Source of the DNA: Rhodospirillaceae bacterium
Lineage (GTDB): Bacteria; Pseudomonadota; Alphaproteobacteria; Rhodospirillales; Rhodospirillaceae
DNA: 22,787 bases
Assembly (NCBI GenBank): GCA_016937315.1
Contig: JAFGWD010000083.1
Span: 1-22,787, forward strand
Direction: 5' to 3'
Shown here in pieces: positions 16,338-22,787 of this stretch (positions are counted from its first letter, which is position 1; each line of letters starts with the position of its first letter). The notes beneath the pieces were generated by a model. The model worked only from the letters and a program-made list of their open reading frames with translations. It searched no databases and had not been told where the DNA came from. The translations under genes were made by a program, and so were the position numbers.

Positions 16338-16361
16338 CGGGATTTATGAGTTTACGTCCTA
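16338..16361 (-). repeat. 24-base repeat, copy 2, starting at the lysyl-tRNA synthetase stop codon
   Basis: Identical to 2467-2490. On the - strand it begins with the TAG stop of the synthetase gene, here within CTAG, and runs on through GACGTAAACTCATAAAT. It again lies between two convergent genes. A short upstream CCCGC (16311-16315) can pair with the GCGGG at its + strand start. Confidence 0.85.
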
Positions 16362-17963
16362 GCCCAGGTCTTCGCCTGCGATGGCTTTGTCCAGCAAGGC
16401 AATGCTTTCTGTCAAACCATAAAGGGCGAAAAACGATCCCATGCGTGGGCCGGTGTCTTGTCCCAACAGGATTTGATATTGCGCCTTGAACCACGCTTTC
16501 AAGTCGGCAAAGCAGGGATGCGCCTTGCCCACCTCATAAACGATGGTTTGCAGGGTTTCGGCGCTGGCGTTCGTGGGTTGCTTGGCTAAGTCGTCCCGCA
16601 GGTGAGACAATGCGATGATTTCATCCGCCGTTGGCTTGCGGAAGGCCTTTTTCGGCAACACGAACGCCCGGTAATAGGCGGCGGCACACCCCACCAGAGT
16701 GTTCAGAAACGGCATCGTCTTGGCATTGGTTCCCGGGGCATAGCGGCTGATGTATTGCCAGATCACTGCTGGATCGTCGGAGTGACAGACGCTGACCAAA
16801 TTCATCAGCATAGAGAACGTCACCCCCTCGGCCTCAGCCGGGGGATGGCCGTTATGAATGTGCCAAGCCGGGTTGCTCAGGCGTTCGGCGTCCGTCTGGC
16901 GTGGAAATGCGGCGACAAAGCTCTGATATTCATCCACCGCCCGTGGGATGACATCGAAATACAACCGCTTTGCGGCCTTTGGCTTTTGGTACATGAACAG
17001 GGAAAGGCTCTCCGGCGGCGCATAGCTCAGCCATTCCTCAACCGCCAAGCCATTGCCCCGCGATTTGGAAATTTTCTCGCCCTTATCGTCGAGGAACAGC
17101 TCGTAGGTCAGGTTCTGTGGCTGTTCGCCGCCCAAAATCCGCACAATCCGGCTGGCCAGCTTCACAGAATCAATCAAATCTTTTCCGGACATCTCGTAAT
17201 CGACATCCAAAGCCGCCCAGCGCATGGCCCAGTCGGCCTTCCACTGCAATTTGACGGCACCGCCCGTTACCGGCGTTTCCACCAGCTTGCCGTCTTCGCG
17301 GCGATATACGATGGTCCCTGCCGCTACGTCGGTTTCCACCACTGGAACCTGCAAGACCACGCCAGTTTCCGGGCAAATTGGCAAAAATGGACTGTAGGTG
17401 GCGCGTCGTTCCGCACCCAAGGTTGGTAATACGACGGCCTTAATTGCATCGTGATGCGCCAGAACCTTCAGCAGTGTCGCATCGAAGCGCCCCGAGGTGT
17501 ACCAGTCGGTGGAGCTTTGGAAGTCGTATTCAAAGCCAAAGGAATCCAAAAAGGCCTGCAATCGCGCATTGTTGTGATGACCAAAGCTTTCATGCGTGCC
17601 GAACGGGTCGGGAATGCGCGTTAGCGGTTTCCCCAGGTGAGGTCTTACGATCTCTTTATTGGGAATGTTGTCCGGAATCTTGCGCAGGCCGTCCATGTCA
17701 TCGGAAAATGCGAACAGGCGCGTCTTGATGCCTGGAGCCAAAATCGCCAAGGCATTCCGAACCATAGTGGTGCGGACCACTTCGCCAAAGGTGCCGATAT
17801 GCGGCAATCCCGAAGGCCCGTAACCGGTCTCGAACAGGACATAACCCTTTTCGCCGCCTTCCTGTCCTGGCCCGCGTTTCAACAGTCGTTTTTCCAACAG
17901 AGCCTTGGCTTCTTGAAAGGGCCAAGCATTGGAGGAAAACGCAGCATCAACGAGGTCGGACAT
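16359..17963 (-). CDS. lysK: Lysyl-tRNA synthetase, class I
   Basis: This 534-residue enzyme charges tRNA-Lys. It is the class I form, found mainly in archaea and in some bacteria including many alphaproteobacteria. The class I signatures are GPSGLPHIG near residue 50 (HIGH motif) and KISKSRGNG (KMSKS motif), with a long alpha-helical C-terminal anticodon-binding part. Length is normal and no key residue seems missing. The ATG at 17963 has AGGAA about 11 bases upstream. It stands alone on the - strand, convergent with the polysaccharide operon, and its stop codon belongs to the repeated 24-base element. Confidence 0.96.
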   Translation of the reverse strand: MSDLVDAAFSSNAWPFQEAKALLEKRLLKRGPGQEGGEKGYVLFETGYGPSGLPHIGTFGEVVRTTMVRNALAILAPGIKTRLFAFSDDMDGLRKIPDNIPNKEIVRPHLGKPLTRIPDPFGTHESFGHHNNARLQAFLDSFGFEYDFQSSTDWYTSGRFDATLLKVLAHHDAIKAVVLPTLGAERRATYSPFLPICPETGVVLQVPVVETDVAAGTIVYRREDGKLVETPVTGGAVKLQWKADWAMRWAALDVDYEMSGKDLIDSVKLASRIVRILGGEQPQNLTYELFLDDKGEKISKSRGNGLAVEEWLSYAPPESLSLFMYQKPKAAKRLYFDVIPRAVDEYQSFVAAFPRQTDAERLSNPAWHIHNGHPPAEAEGVTFSMLMNLVSVCHSDDPAVIWQYISRYAPGTNAKTMPFLNTLVGCAAAYYRAFVLPKKAFRKPTADEIIALSHLRDDLAKQPTNASAETLQTIVYEVGKAHPCFADLKAWFKAQYQILLGQDTGPRMGSFFALYGLTESIALLDKAIAGEDLG

Positions 17964-17992
17964 GTTCCGGGTCTTTCCTAATCACGGGTCGA

Positions 17993-18016
17993 CCCCGCCG
18001 CACACGCGCGGCAGGG
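17993..18016 (-). promoter_or_regulatory. Stem-loop in the 5' leader of the lysyl-tRNA synthetase gene
   Basis: Read on the - strand, CCCTGCCGC and GCGGCGGGG form a 9-bp stem (with one G-U pair) around GCGTGT, about 30 bases before the start codon. On the + strand the stem has a mismatch, so it favours leftward transcripts. No T-run follows. It could be a leader structure or the terminator of the upstream dehydrogenase gene. Confidence 0.4.
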
Positions 18017-18024
18017 GGACAGCG

Positions 18025-18053
18025 AAGCTAGGCAAAGCCGGCCTCAGAGTCAA
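18025..18053 (-). promoter_or_regulatory. Candidate promoter of the lysyl-tRNA synthetase gene
   Basis: On the - strand TTGACT (18053-18048, 5/6 match) and TAGCTT (18030-18025, 3/6 match) are separated by 17 bases and lie about 60-90 bases before the start codon. The -10 element is weak, so confidence is low. Confidence 0.3.
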
Positions 18054-18082
18054 ATAGATGCGTCATGAGTCAGCACGCGCAA

Positions 18083-19198
18083 CTATTCCTCTATCGGTGG
18101 AGGGATCAAAACGAATTTTCCGACGTGCTTTTTTTCAAGGAATTCGCGCTGTGCTGCGACAATCTGTGCCAGCGGAAAGGTTTTTGCCACCAGAGGCCGA
18201 ATGTCACCGTTCTCAATGTAAGAAATCAGATTGGGGAAGACCGGCTCGTCCCAGGCCGTGCATCCCAACATGGTGATGTCTTTCAAATAGAACGTCCGCA
18301 TGTCCAGTGTTACCATGGGGCCGCCAATGGCACCGGAGGAGACATATCGTCCGCCGCGCTTCAACACGCGCAGCAACGCACCGAATCCGGCCCCTGCCAC
18401 GTTGTCAACCACCACGTCCACAGCATCCTCGCCCAACTCTGCGATGATATCCGCCGCACGATCCACCACACGGTCTGCCCCAATGGCGCGGACTTGTTCC
18501 AGCTTGGCTCTGCCTGCGATGGCCGTGACCCGAGCGCCGCGCAACTTCGCCAGTTGAATCACCGCCGATCCCACACCGCCCGAAGCCCCCGGCACCAGAA
18601 CATGATCCGCCGCCCCGACTCTGGCACGTAGCACCATGTTTTCCGCCGTTCCATACGCGCACGGGATGGAGCTTAAAGCCGCATCGCTCCAGTCACAGGA
18701 TACCGCAAAAACCTCTGATGCCGGAACCTTCACATACTGTGCAAAGGCCCCGTCAAAGTCTGAGGCCATCCAAACGGTTTCTTGGGAACCAAACCCAAAC
18801 GCCCGCATGCAGGGCCGTACCAGAACGCGCGCTCCCACAAGCGCTGCATCATCCTCGGAAGCCACTGCCACCACGCGTCCACAACAATCGGTGCCTTGAA
18901 TCAGGGGAAATGGCGTGGCCGCATTCCACCCACCATCCGATTTGGCAACCGGAGCCGCTTCTGCCGCATGGGCAGTGTTCGCCGTGCTGTCGGTGACTGT
19001 TGTGGAATACCAGCCCAGGCGCGTGTTGATCTCCGTGTTGTTGATCCCTGCCGCCAAGACCTGAACCAAGGCCTCACCAGCCGCCAACTCTGGAACCGGA
19101 ACATCACCATACACAAGCCGGTCAAATCCACCATTTCCAGTGGTGACAACCGCTTTCATCACATGTTTATATCCCGTGACATCAAAAGGATCGCTCAT
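18083..19198 (-). CDS. Medium-chain dehydrogenase/quinone-oxidoreductase-like protein
   Basis: This 371-residue protein has a GroES-like N-terminal half and a nucleotide-binding half with LVPGASGGVGSAVIQLAKLRGA, the NAD(P)H Rossmann motif. TDCCGRVVAV replaces the usual GHE zinc site and no structural-zinc Cys cluster is seen, so it is more like a zinc-independent reductase than an alcohol dehydrogenase. An insertion (about residues 61-95) containing STANTAHAAEAAP separates the first strands. The ATG at 19198 has a perfect AGGAGG 5 bases upstream; the open frame to 19348 beyond it overlaps the methyltransferase and is not used. It is 8 bases downstream of that methyltransferase, so the two form an operon. 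Substrate unknown. Confidence 0.9.
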   Translation of the reverse strand: MSDPFDVTGYKHVMKAVVTTGNGGFDRLVYGDVPVPELAAGEALVQVLAAGINNTEINTRLGWYSTTVTDSTANTAHAAEAAPVAKSDGGWNAATPFPLIQGTDCCGRVVAVASEDDAALVGARVLVRPCMRAFGFGSQETVWMASDFDGAFAQYVKVPASEVFAVSCDWSDAALSSIPCAYGTAENMVLRARVGAADHVLVPGASGGVGSAVIQLAKLRGARVTAIAGRAKLEQVRAIGADRVVDRAADIIAELGEDAVDVVVDNVAGAGFGALLRVLKRGGRYVSSGAIGGPMVTLDMRTFYLKDITMLGCTAWDEPVFPNLISYIENGDIRPLVAKTFPLAQIVAAQREFLEKKHVGKFVLIPPPIEE

Positions 19199-19206
19199 CG
19201 TGCCTC

Positions 19207-19941
19207 CTATGTCTTTCGCGCCAGCACGCAGGAAAGCCGTCCCGCAGGTTTGACCTCGACACGGGTGAAGCCAGCGGCCCGCAGCTCTGTCGCCACCCAA
19301 TCGACCGGTAGACGGAGCTTGCGATAGGCGCTGGCGCGGAAGGACCACTGCTCACCCTCCCGCTCATGCAGGAGATCATGAACCATCACCGTGTCGGGTG
19401 CGTATTCCAAAAAACACGTCAGGTGCCGATTGGCATCACTCGCCACGGGAATGAAACGATCCGTCCCGGTGACCTCTGCCGAAAGATCACGGTAAGTCAG
19501 GACGAACGTTCCCCCTGCCGCCAGAACAGACGTAGCGTGGGCGAAAAGCCGAGTCACTTCGGCGCGGCTTTCCAAAGGCGTCAGCGTGTCTCCCATGCAG
19601 ACGATCATGTCTGTGCTTTCCGGCGCGGCATGGGCAAGGGTGGCAACAAGATCAGCCTCACGGGTTTCAATCGCGTGTCCTTGCTTGTGGTGTTCAAGCT
19701 CCGTCAATAACGTTGGACTGAGGTCAACCGCAATCACCTGGGTAAAACCAAGCTCCGCCAATGCAATGGCCTGAAAACCAGGACCAGAACCCAGATCGAA
19801 GGCCAACCCCCGGTCCTTAGGTAAGGCACCAAGGTGTTCAAAAAGGCGGCGCTGCTCGGCGACCTTGTCGTCAAACGGACGACCAAACATCCAGGTGTAG
19901 TGCGCCGCCAAAAGCGTTTCGTAATGATTGCGTATTGTCAT
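19207..19941 (-). CDS. Class I SAM-dependent methyltransferase
   Basis: The product has 244 residues. Motif I is AFDLGSGPGFQAIALAELG (about 47-65), followed by VIAVDLSPTLL, where the acidic residue would bind the SAM ribose, and a later GGTFVLTYRD strand. The C-terminal part has two beta-rich segments but no feature that reveals the substrate. The start ATG has only a weak ribosome site. It is transcribed toward the dehydrogenase, and the stop codon forms part of that gene's AGGAGG site. A perfect palindrome lies 51-70 bases upstream. Confidence 0.87.
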   Translation of the reverse strand: MTIRNHYETLLAAHYTWMFGRPFDDKVAEQRRLFEHLGALPKDRGLAFDLGSGPGFQAIALAELGFTQVIAVDLSPTLLTELEHHKQGHAIETREADLVATLAHAAPESTDMIVCMGDTLTPLESRAEVTRLFAHATSVLAAGGTFVLTYRDLSAEVTGTDRFIPVASDANRHLTCFLEYAPDTVMVHDLLHEREGEQWSFRASAYRKLRLPVDWVATELRAAGFTRVEVKPAGRLSCVLARKT

Positions 19942-19976
19942 GATGGGCTCGTGACAGTGGGGGAATCAACCGGTGT

Positions 19977-20011
19977 AGTATGACTCCTTGACCCGACATT
20001 GCAATGTCGGG
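19977..20011 (-). promoter_or_regulatory. Perfect 20-bp palindrome overlapping a candidate promoter
   Basis: CCCGACATTGCAATGTCGGG occupies 19992-20011 with no mismatch and no spacer. Its centre TTGCAA (19999-20004) can serve as a -35 box on the - strand, with CATACT (19982-19977) 16 bases on as the -10 box of the methyltransferase-dehydrogenase operon. This fits an operator for a dimeric repressor. No T-run follows in either direction, so a terminator for the upstream MFS gene is less likely. Confidence 0.5.
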
Positions 20012-20067
20012 AGACGGGCTGTGTGGGAATGAAGACACGCATGGGCGTGGCCCATAACCGAGTTTTG

Positions 20068-21522
20068 TTAGGAGAGATCGCGTAAAGAAGGTTCGGTTGG
20101 GGGGCTTTTTTGTCGTGCAATCAGGCAGCCAACGACCATGAGAAGGACGCACAGTGAAAAAGCCGCGCCAGCGAAGGCCTCCATATAGCCGGAAGGCAGC
20201 AAACCGGAGTAGACCGCTCCGGCAAACGCAGTGCCGAGCGCAAAACAGCCTTGCTGCACTGTGGCCAAAGCCACACTTGCCTCGCCAGCATGGTGTCTTT
20301 CCACATGCGAGAGCGCGATGCGGTAAGCCGAAGTCAGCATGAAGGCATTGCCAAACCCCACCAAGCCAGAAGCGGCGATGATATGGATGACGCCAAGAGA
20401 TGGGCCGAACGCGCGGATGGCCCACGCTGTGGCGATGATGCCCGCCACAGTGAGTCCCGTACCGAACATGAAGGCACGGTGGTTACCCAGCCGTTCGCCC
20501 AATGGTTTGCTGGTCAGCGATCCCAAAAAGAACATCGCACCGAGCCCGCAGAAGCTGTCGCCTGAACGTAATGGCGAAAAGCCGACCTCGCTTTGTAGGC
20601 ACAGCGCCGTCACGAAGAGATAACCGGCATAGCAGAACGTCACCGCCGCTTCCGCGAAAAAACCGGTCAAAACCATAGGGGCGTGAAAGAGCGACGGCGG
20701 AAGCAACGGCTTGCCACCGCCAGCCTCGCACCGAGCTTCGACACGCAAAAGGACGAATCCCAACGGCAGTAAGGCGACAACCAGCCAACGCATGATCGGC
20801 CAGTCGTTGCCGAGGGAGGCAGGCAACAGCAGGCAAAGCAGGAATAGGCCGAACAGCATCATCCCACCCGTGTCTGCTTCCGACGTTCCGTCACCTCGCG
20901 TTTCGGGAATCAGGAAGGCCCCGAAACCCAGCACCAGCACGCAGACCGGCAGGTTGACAAAGAAGCCGAGCCGCCACCCGAGCCCGAACAGGTTGGCGGA
21001 GACCAACCAGCCGCCGAGCACTTGCCCGACGACGACGGAAAGCCCAGCCACTGCGGTATAGATGCCAACGGCGCGGCTGTGGCGTGCCCCCTGGAGGGTG
21101 GCGTGGATCGTCGCCAGGATCTGCGGCATGAGCAACGCCCCAAAGGCTCCCTGAAATAAACGCCCGGCAAGCATTGCGGCGAGGCTGGTTGCCAACCCGC
21201 ACAGCATCGAGGCAATGCAGAAGCCGACTGAGCCAATTAAGAACAGCCGTTTGCGTCCATAGCGGTCTCCGAGACGGCCGCTGGCCCCCAGCAGCGTGGC
21301 GAAACTTATCCCATAGCACGCGACCACCAACACCAACCCGGTCGCGTCCGCACCGAGACTGTCGCCGATCCGGTCGAGCGCGACATTGACGATGGAGAAA
21401 TCAAGTTGCGTTAGCAATTGCCCGGTCACCAGGACGATGAGCCCGTGCGTGGACAGCGTTGAAGGTGGTGCCTGCTTTACCGGAGGTCTCGGCTGTGCGT
21501 CGTCGTGTTTCTGTATCGTCAT
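20068..21522 (-). CDS. MFS multidrug-type exporter, DHA2/EmrB-like
   Basis: This 484-residue protein has about fourteen hydrophobic spans, starting HGLIVLVTGQLLTQLDFSIVNVALDRIG, which contains the LDFSIVNVAL motif typical of DHA2 proton-driven drug exporters. The loop ASGRLGDRYGRKRLF is the MFS motif A between helices 2 and 3, and GQVLGGWLVSAN resembles motif C of exporters. The ATG at 21522 is used because an open frame further upstream is antisense to the regulator gene; the ribosome site is weak. It is divergent from the XRE regulator, a common arrangement for regulator-exporter pairs. The exported compound is unknown. Confidence 0.9.
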   Translation of the reverse strand: MTIQKHDDAQPRPPVKQAPPSTLSTHGLIVLVTGQLLTQLDFSIVNVALDRIGDSLGADATGLVLVVACYGISFATLLGASGRLGDRYGRKRLFLIGSVGFCIASMLCGLATSLAAMLAGRLFQGAFGALLMPQILATIHATLQGARHSRAVGIYTAVAGLSVVVGQVLGGWLVSANLFGLGWRLGFFVNLPVCVLVLGFGAFLIPETRGDGTSEADTGGMMLFGLFLLCLLLPASLGNDWPIMRWLVVALLPLGFVLLRVEARCEAGGGKPLLPPSLFHAPMVLTGFFAEAAVTFCYAGYLFVTALCLQSEVGFSPLRSGDSFCGLGAMFFLGSLTSKPLGERLGNHRAFMFGTGLTVAGIIATAWAIRAFGPSLGVIHIIAASGLVGFGNAFMLTSAYRIALSHVERHHAGEASVALATVQQGCFALGTAFAGAVYSGLLPSGYMEAFAGAAFSLCVLLMVVGCLIARQKSPPTEPSLRDLS

Positions 21523-21559
21523 TGCCCAATTCCCGTGGCTGTCGTGAAGACGAGGACGT

Positions 21560-21611
21560 GCTATACAGAGACGTTGAAACGCGTACAAGAAACCATCTAG
21601 ACGCGTATAAT
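21560..21611. promoter_or_regulatory. Divergent promoter and candidate operator between exporter and regulator
   Basis: On the + strand a perfect TATAAT (21606-21611) lies 24 bases before the regulator ATG. On the - strand TTGTAC (21588-21583) and TATAGC (21565-21560), 17 bases apart, point to the exporter. ACGCGTA occurs at 21579-21585 and 21601-21607, exactly 22 bases apart (two helical turns), touching the leftward -35 box and the rightward -10 box. This is a plausible binding site for the adjacent XRE regulator. Confidence 0.55.
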
Positions 21612-21634
21612 CTGTATCAGGATTGGGGTTCGTC

Positions 21635-22477
21635 ATGCTGGAGGCCGCACAGAAACAGATCGGGACGTTCCTCCGCCGAAAGCGGGAAAGCCTGGCGCCG
21701 GAGCTTATTGGCCTTTCCAAGGCCTCTCGGGCACGTACGCCGGGGCTGAGACGCGAGGATGTGGCGGTGATCGCCGGCATTAGCACCGTCTGGTACAGCA
21801 AGATCGAACGGGGCAAGGCAGACGGCATCTCCCGCGAGGTGTTGGTCGCACTGGCGCGGGCATTGCGGCTTGACGACACAGAGCGGCAGTATTTGATGAC
21901 ACTGGCGGGGGTGGAGGCGGTTCCCATCCACGATCCCTGCATGCGTGTGAACCGTGACACGCTGCGGCTTCTTGGCCAAATCGATCCGTTGCCGGCCATC
22001 TTAATGAACGACTATTTCGACATCCTCTCCGTCAATCGGGCCTATGAGGCGATGTGTGGCCTAGCCCTTGCGGAAATACCGGAAGCGGAGCGCAACTATG
22101 TTGGGCTCATGCTTGGCGAACCTGCATGGCGGCGTTTTCTTCAGGTGGAGGATGACGCGGCACTGGAAAATCGGTTGGTGCGCGTGGCTGGGACACTACG
22201 CGGAGTGCATGCGGCGCGGCCGTGTGATTTGGCGCTGGCGGCGCGGATCCTGCATTTTCGCGAAATATCGCCGGCCTTTGCCCGTTGTTGGGAACGTGAG
22301 TCAGTGGCCCGCCCCGAGGAAGTGCATTTCTCCTTCACGCACGCCGTGCTGGGGCCAATCATTCTCAGAAAGCAGATCTGGTTGAACTTTAATGGCGAGA
22401 CCTCAGGTCGACTCAACGTCTATCATCCGTTTGACGAAAACGGCTTCGCGCGCCTCGCGCATGGTGCAACGGCGTAG
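21635..22477 (+). CDS. XRE-type transcriptional regulator with MmyB-like ligand domain
   Basis: This 280-residue regulator has an N-terminal helix-turn-helix (about 5-80, LRREDVAVIAGISTVWYSKIERG). A C-terminal MmyB-like sensor domain follows, containing PAILMNDYFDILSVNRAYEAM and, near the end, WLNFNGETSGRLNVYHP. Such proteins typically control an adjacent exporter or oxidoreductase gene in response to a ligand, here most likely the divergent MFS gene. The ATG at 21635 is preferred over a TTG at 21623 because the TATAAT box ends at 21611, leaving too little leader for the TTG. Terminates with no neighbour on the same strand. Confidence 0.92.
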   Translation: MLEAAQKQIGTFLRRKRESLAPELIGLSKASRARTPGLRREDVAVIAGISTVWYSKIERGKADGISREVLVALARALRLDDTERQYLMTLAGVEAVPIHDPCMRVNRDTLRLLGQIDPLPAILMNDYFDILSVNRAYEAMCGLALAEIPEAERNYVGLMLGEPAWRRFLQVEDDAALENRLVRVAGTLRGVHAARPCDLALAARILHFREISPAFARCWERESVARPEEVHFSFTHAVLGPIILRKQIWLNFNGETSGRLNVYHPFDENGFARLAHGATA

Positions 22478-22602
22478 ACGAGGCGATTGTCCAGGGCATT
22501 CGAGTTCGGCGGCATAACCCGTCGTGGCGATGGCGTCGGCGTCCGTTCTTCCTATTCCGCATTCGAGACCGGACTGTCTCTTCACGGCCCAAAGCTGATG
22601 CA

Positions 22603-22784
22603 TCACAAATCACGGATGAAATCTTTGGTGCCCCCTTTAATCGTCACGAGTTGGCGACGGCCGTCGGGGAATTCCTTCACCAAGTCATCGCCGTAGCATC
22701 TTCGCAGTAGTAGACTGCTCGTCCAGCCGCTAAGTGGCTACGTGCAACCTCCCCCGTATCGGATTTGATTCTAGACGATGGCAT
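22603..22784 (-). pseudogene. Small unknown gene with an apparent single-base frameshift
   Basis: On the - strand a frame starting ATG 22784 reads MPSSRIKSDTGEVARSHLAAG, then RAVYYCEDAT, and soon meets a stop. The next frame continues GDDLVKEFPDGRRQLV, then TIKGGTKDFIRDL and a stop at 22605-22603. Adding one base at about 22687 (ACGGCG to ACGGGCG) joins both into about 60 residues with an even, protein-like composition. The total of 182 bases is one short of a whole number of codons. I do not recognise a family. It may be a decayed gene, a sequencing error in a G run, or a chance match. The true start may lie beyond the window edge, where TTG precedes the ATG. Confidence 0.5.
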
Positions 22785-22787
22785 CAA

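Noticed and set aside
19199..19348. Longer start for the dehydrogenase
   Set aside because: The extra residues overlap the methyltransferase and are not protein-like. AGGAGG decides for the ATG at 19198.
21523..21999. N-terminal extension of the MFS exporter by 159 codons
   Set aside because: It would be fully antisense to the regulator gene and lies upstream of the divergent promoter. The membrane protein begins properly at 21522.
22487..22696. Open + frame of 69 codons after the regulator gene
   Set aside because: No ribosome site or recognisable feature; the opposite strand gives the better protein-like signal in the second half.

Overview
The window looks like chromosomal DNA of a Gram-negative alphaproteobacterium, probably of the Rhodospirillales type. 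This is an inference. It rests on moderately high GC, a class I lysyl-tRNA synthetase, a lipoprotein-type polysaccharide exporter with inner-membrane copolymerase, and a Na+-pumping decarboxylase. No tRNA, rRNA, CRISPR array or transposase gene is visible.

Region 1 (1-2320, + strand) holds a Na+-translocating biotin-dependent decarboxylase: the tail of a biotin carrier domain, the membrane beta subunit, and a gamma/delta-type subunit. The last two are separated by about 490 bases of apparently non-coding, hairpin-rich DNA. A strong bidirectional terminator at about 2388 separates this region from the next.

Region 2 (2488-6286, - strand) is a complete sulfate/thiosulfate ABC importer in the order binding protein, CysT, CysW, CysA. 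Region 3 (6304-16302) is a Wzx/Wzy-type exopolysaccharide locus with two divergent arms. The leftward arm encodes a flippase, an initiating sugar-phosphate transferase and a secreted GH18 glycosidase, and runs with almost no gap into the sulfate importer. The rightward arm encodes a small exported protein, a Wzc-like copolymerase with a damaged kinase-type domain, a Wza-like lipoprotein, a WecG/TagA-type glycosyltransferase, a Wzy-like membrane protein and an FkbM methyltransferase. The proposed flow is: initiate on undecaprenyl phosphate, extend with an amino sugar, flip, polymerise and export, with GH18 trimming. A holdfast- or unipolar-polysaccharide-like product is possible but unproven. 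A terminator-like hairpin with eight T lies inside the first rightward gene and could act as an attenuator.

Region 4 (16359-22784) has class I lysyl-tRNA synthetase, a methyltransferase plus medium-chain dehydrogenase pair, and a DHA2-type MFS exporter divergent from an XRE/MmyB-like regulator. It ends with a small gene that appears frameshifted. Regulatory DNA here includes a perfect 20-bp palindrome and a compact divergent promoter with paired ACGCGTA motifs.

The most unexpected signal is an identical 24-base sequence present twice, about 13.9 kb apart. Each copy starts exactly at the stop codon of an unrelated leftward gene (cysA and the lysyl-tRNA synthetase gene) and lies between convergent genes. 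I found no clearly new multi-gene system; the strongest leads are this repeat, the putative attenuator and the composition of the polysaccharide locus.
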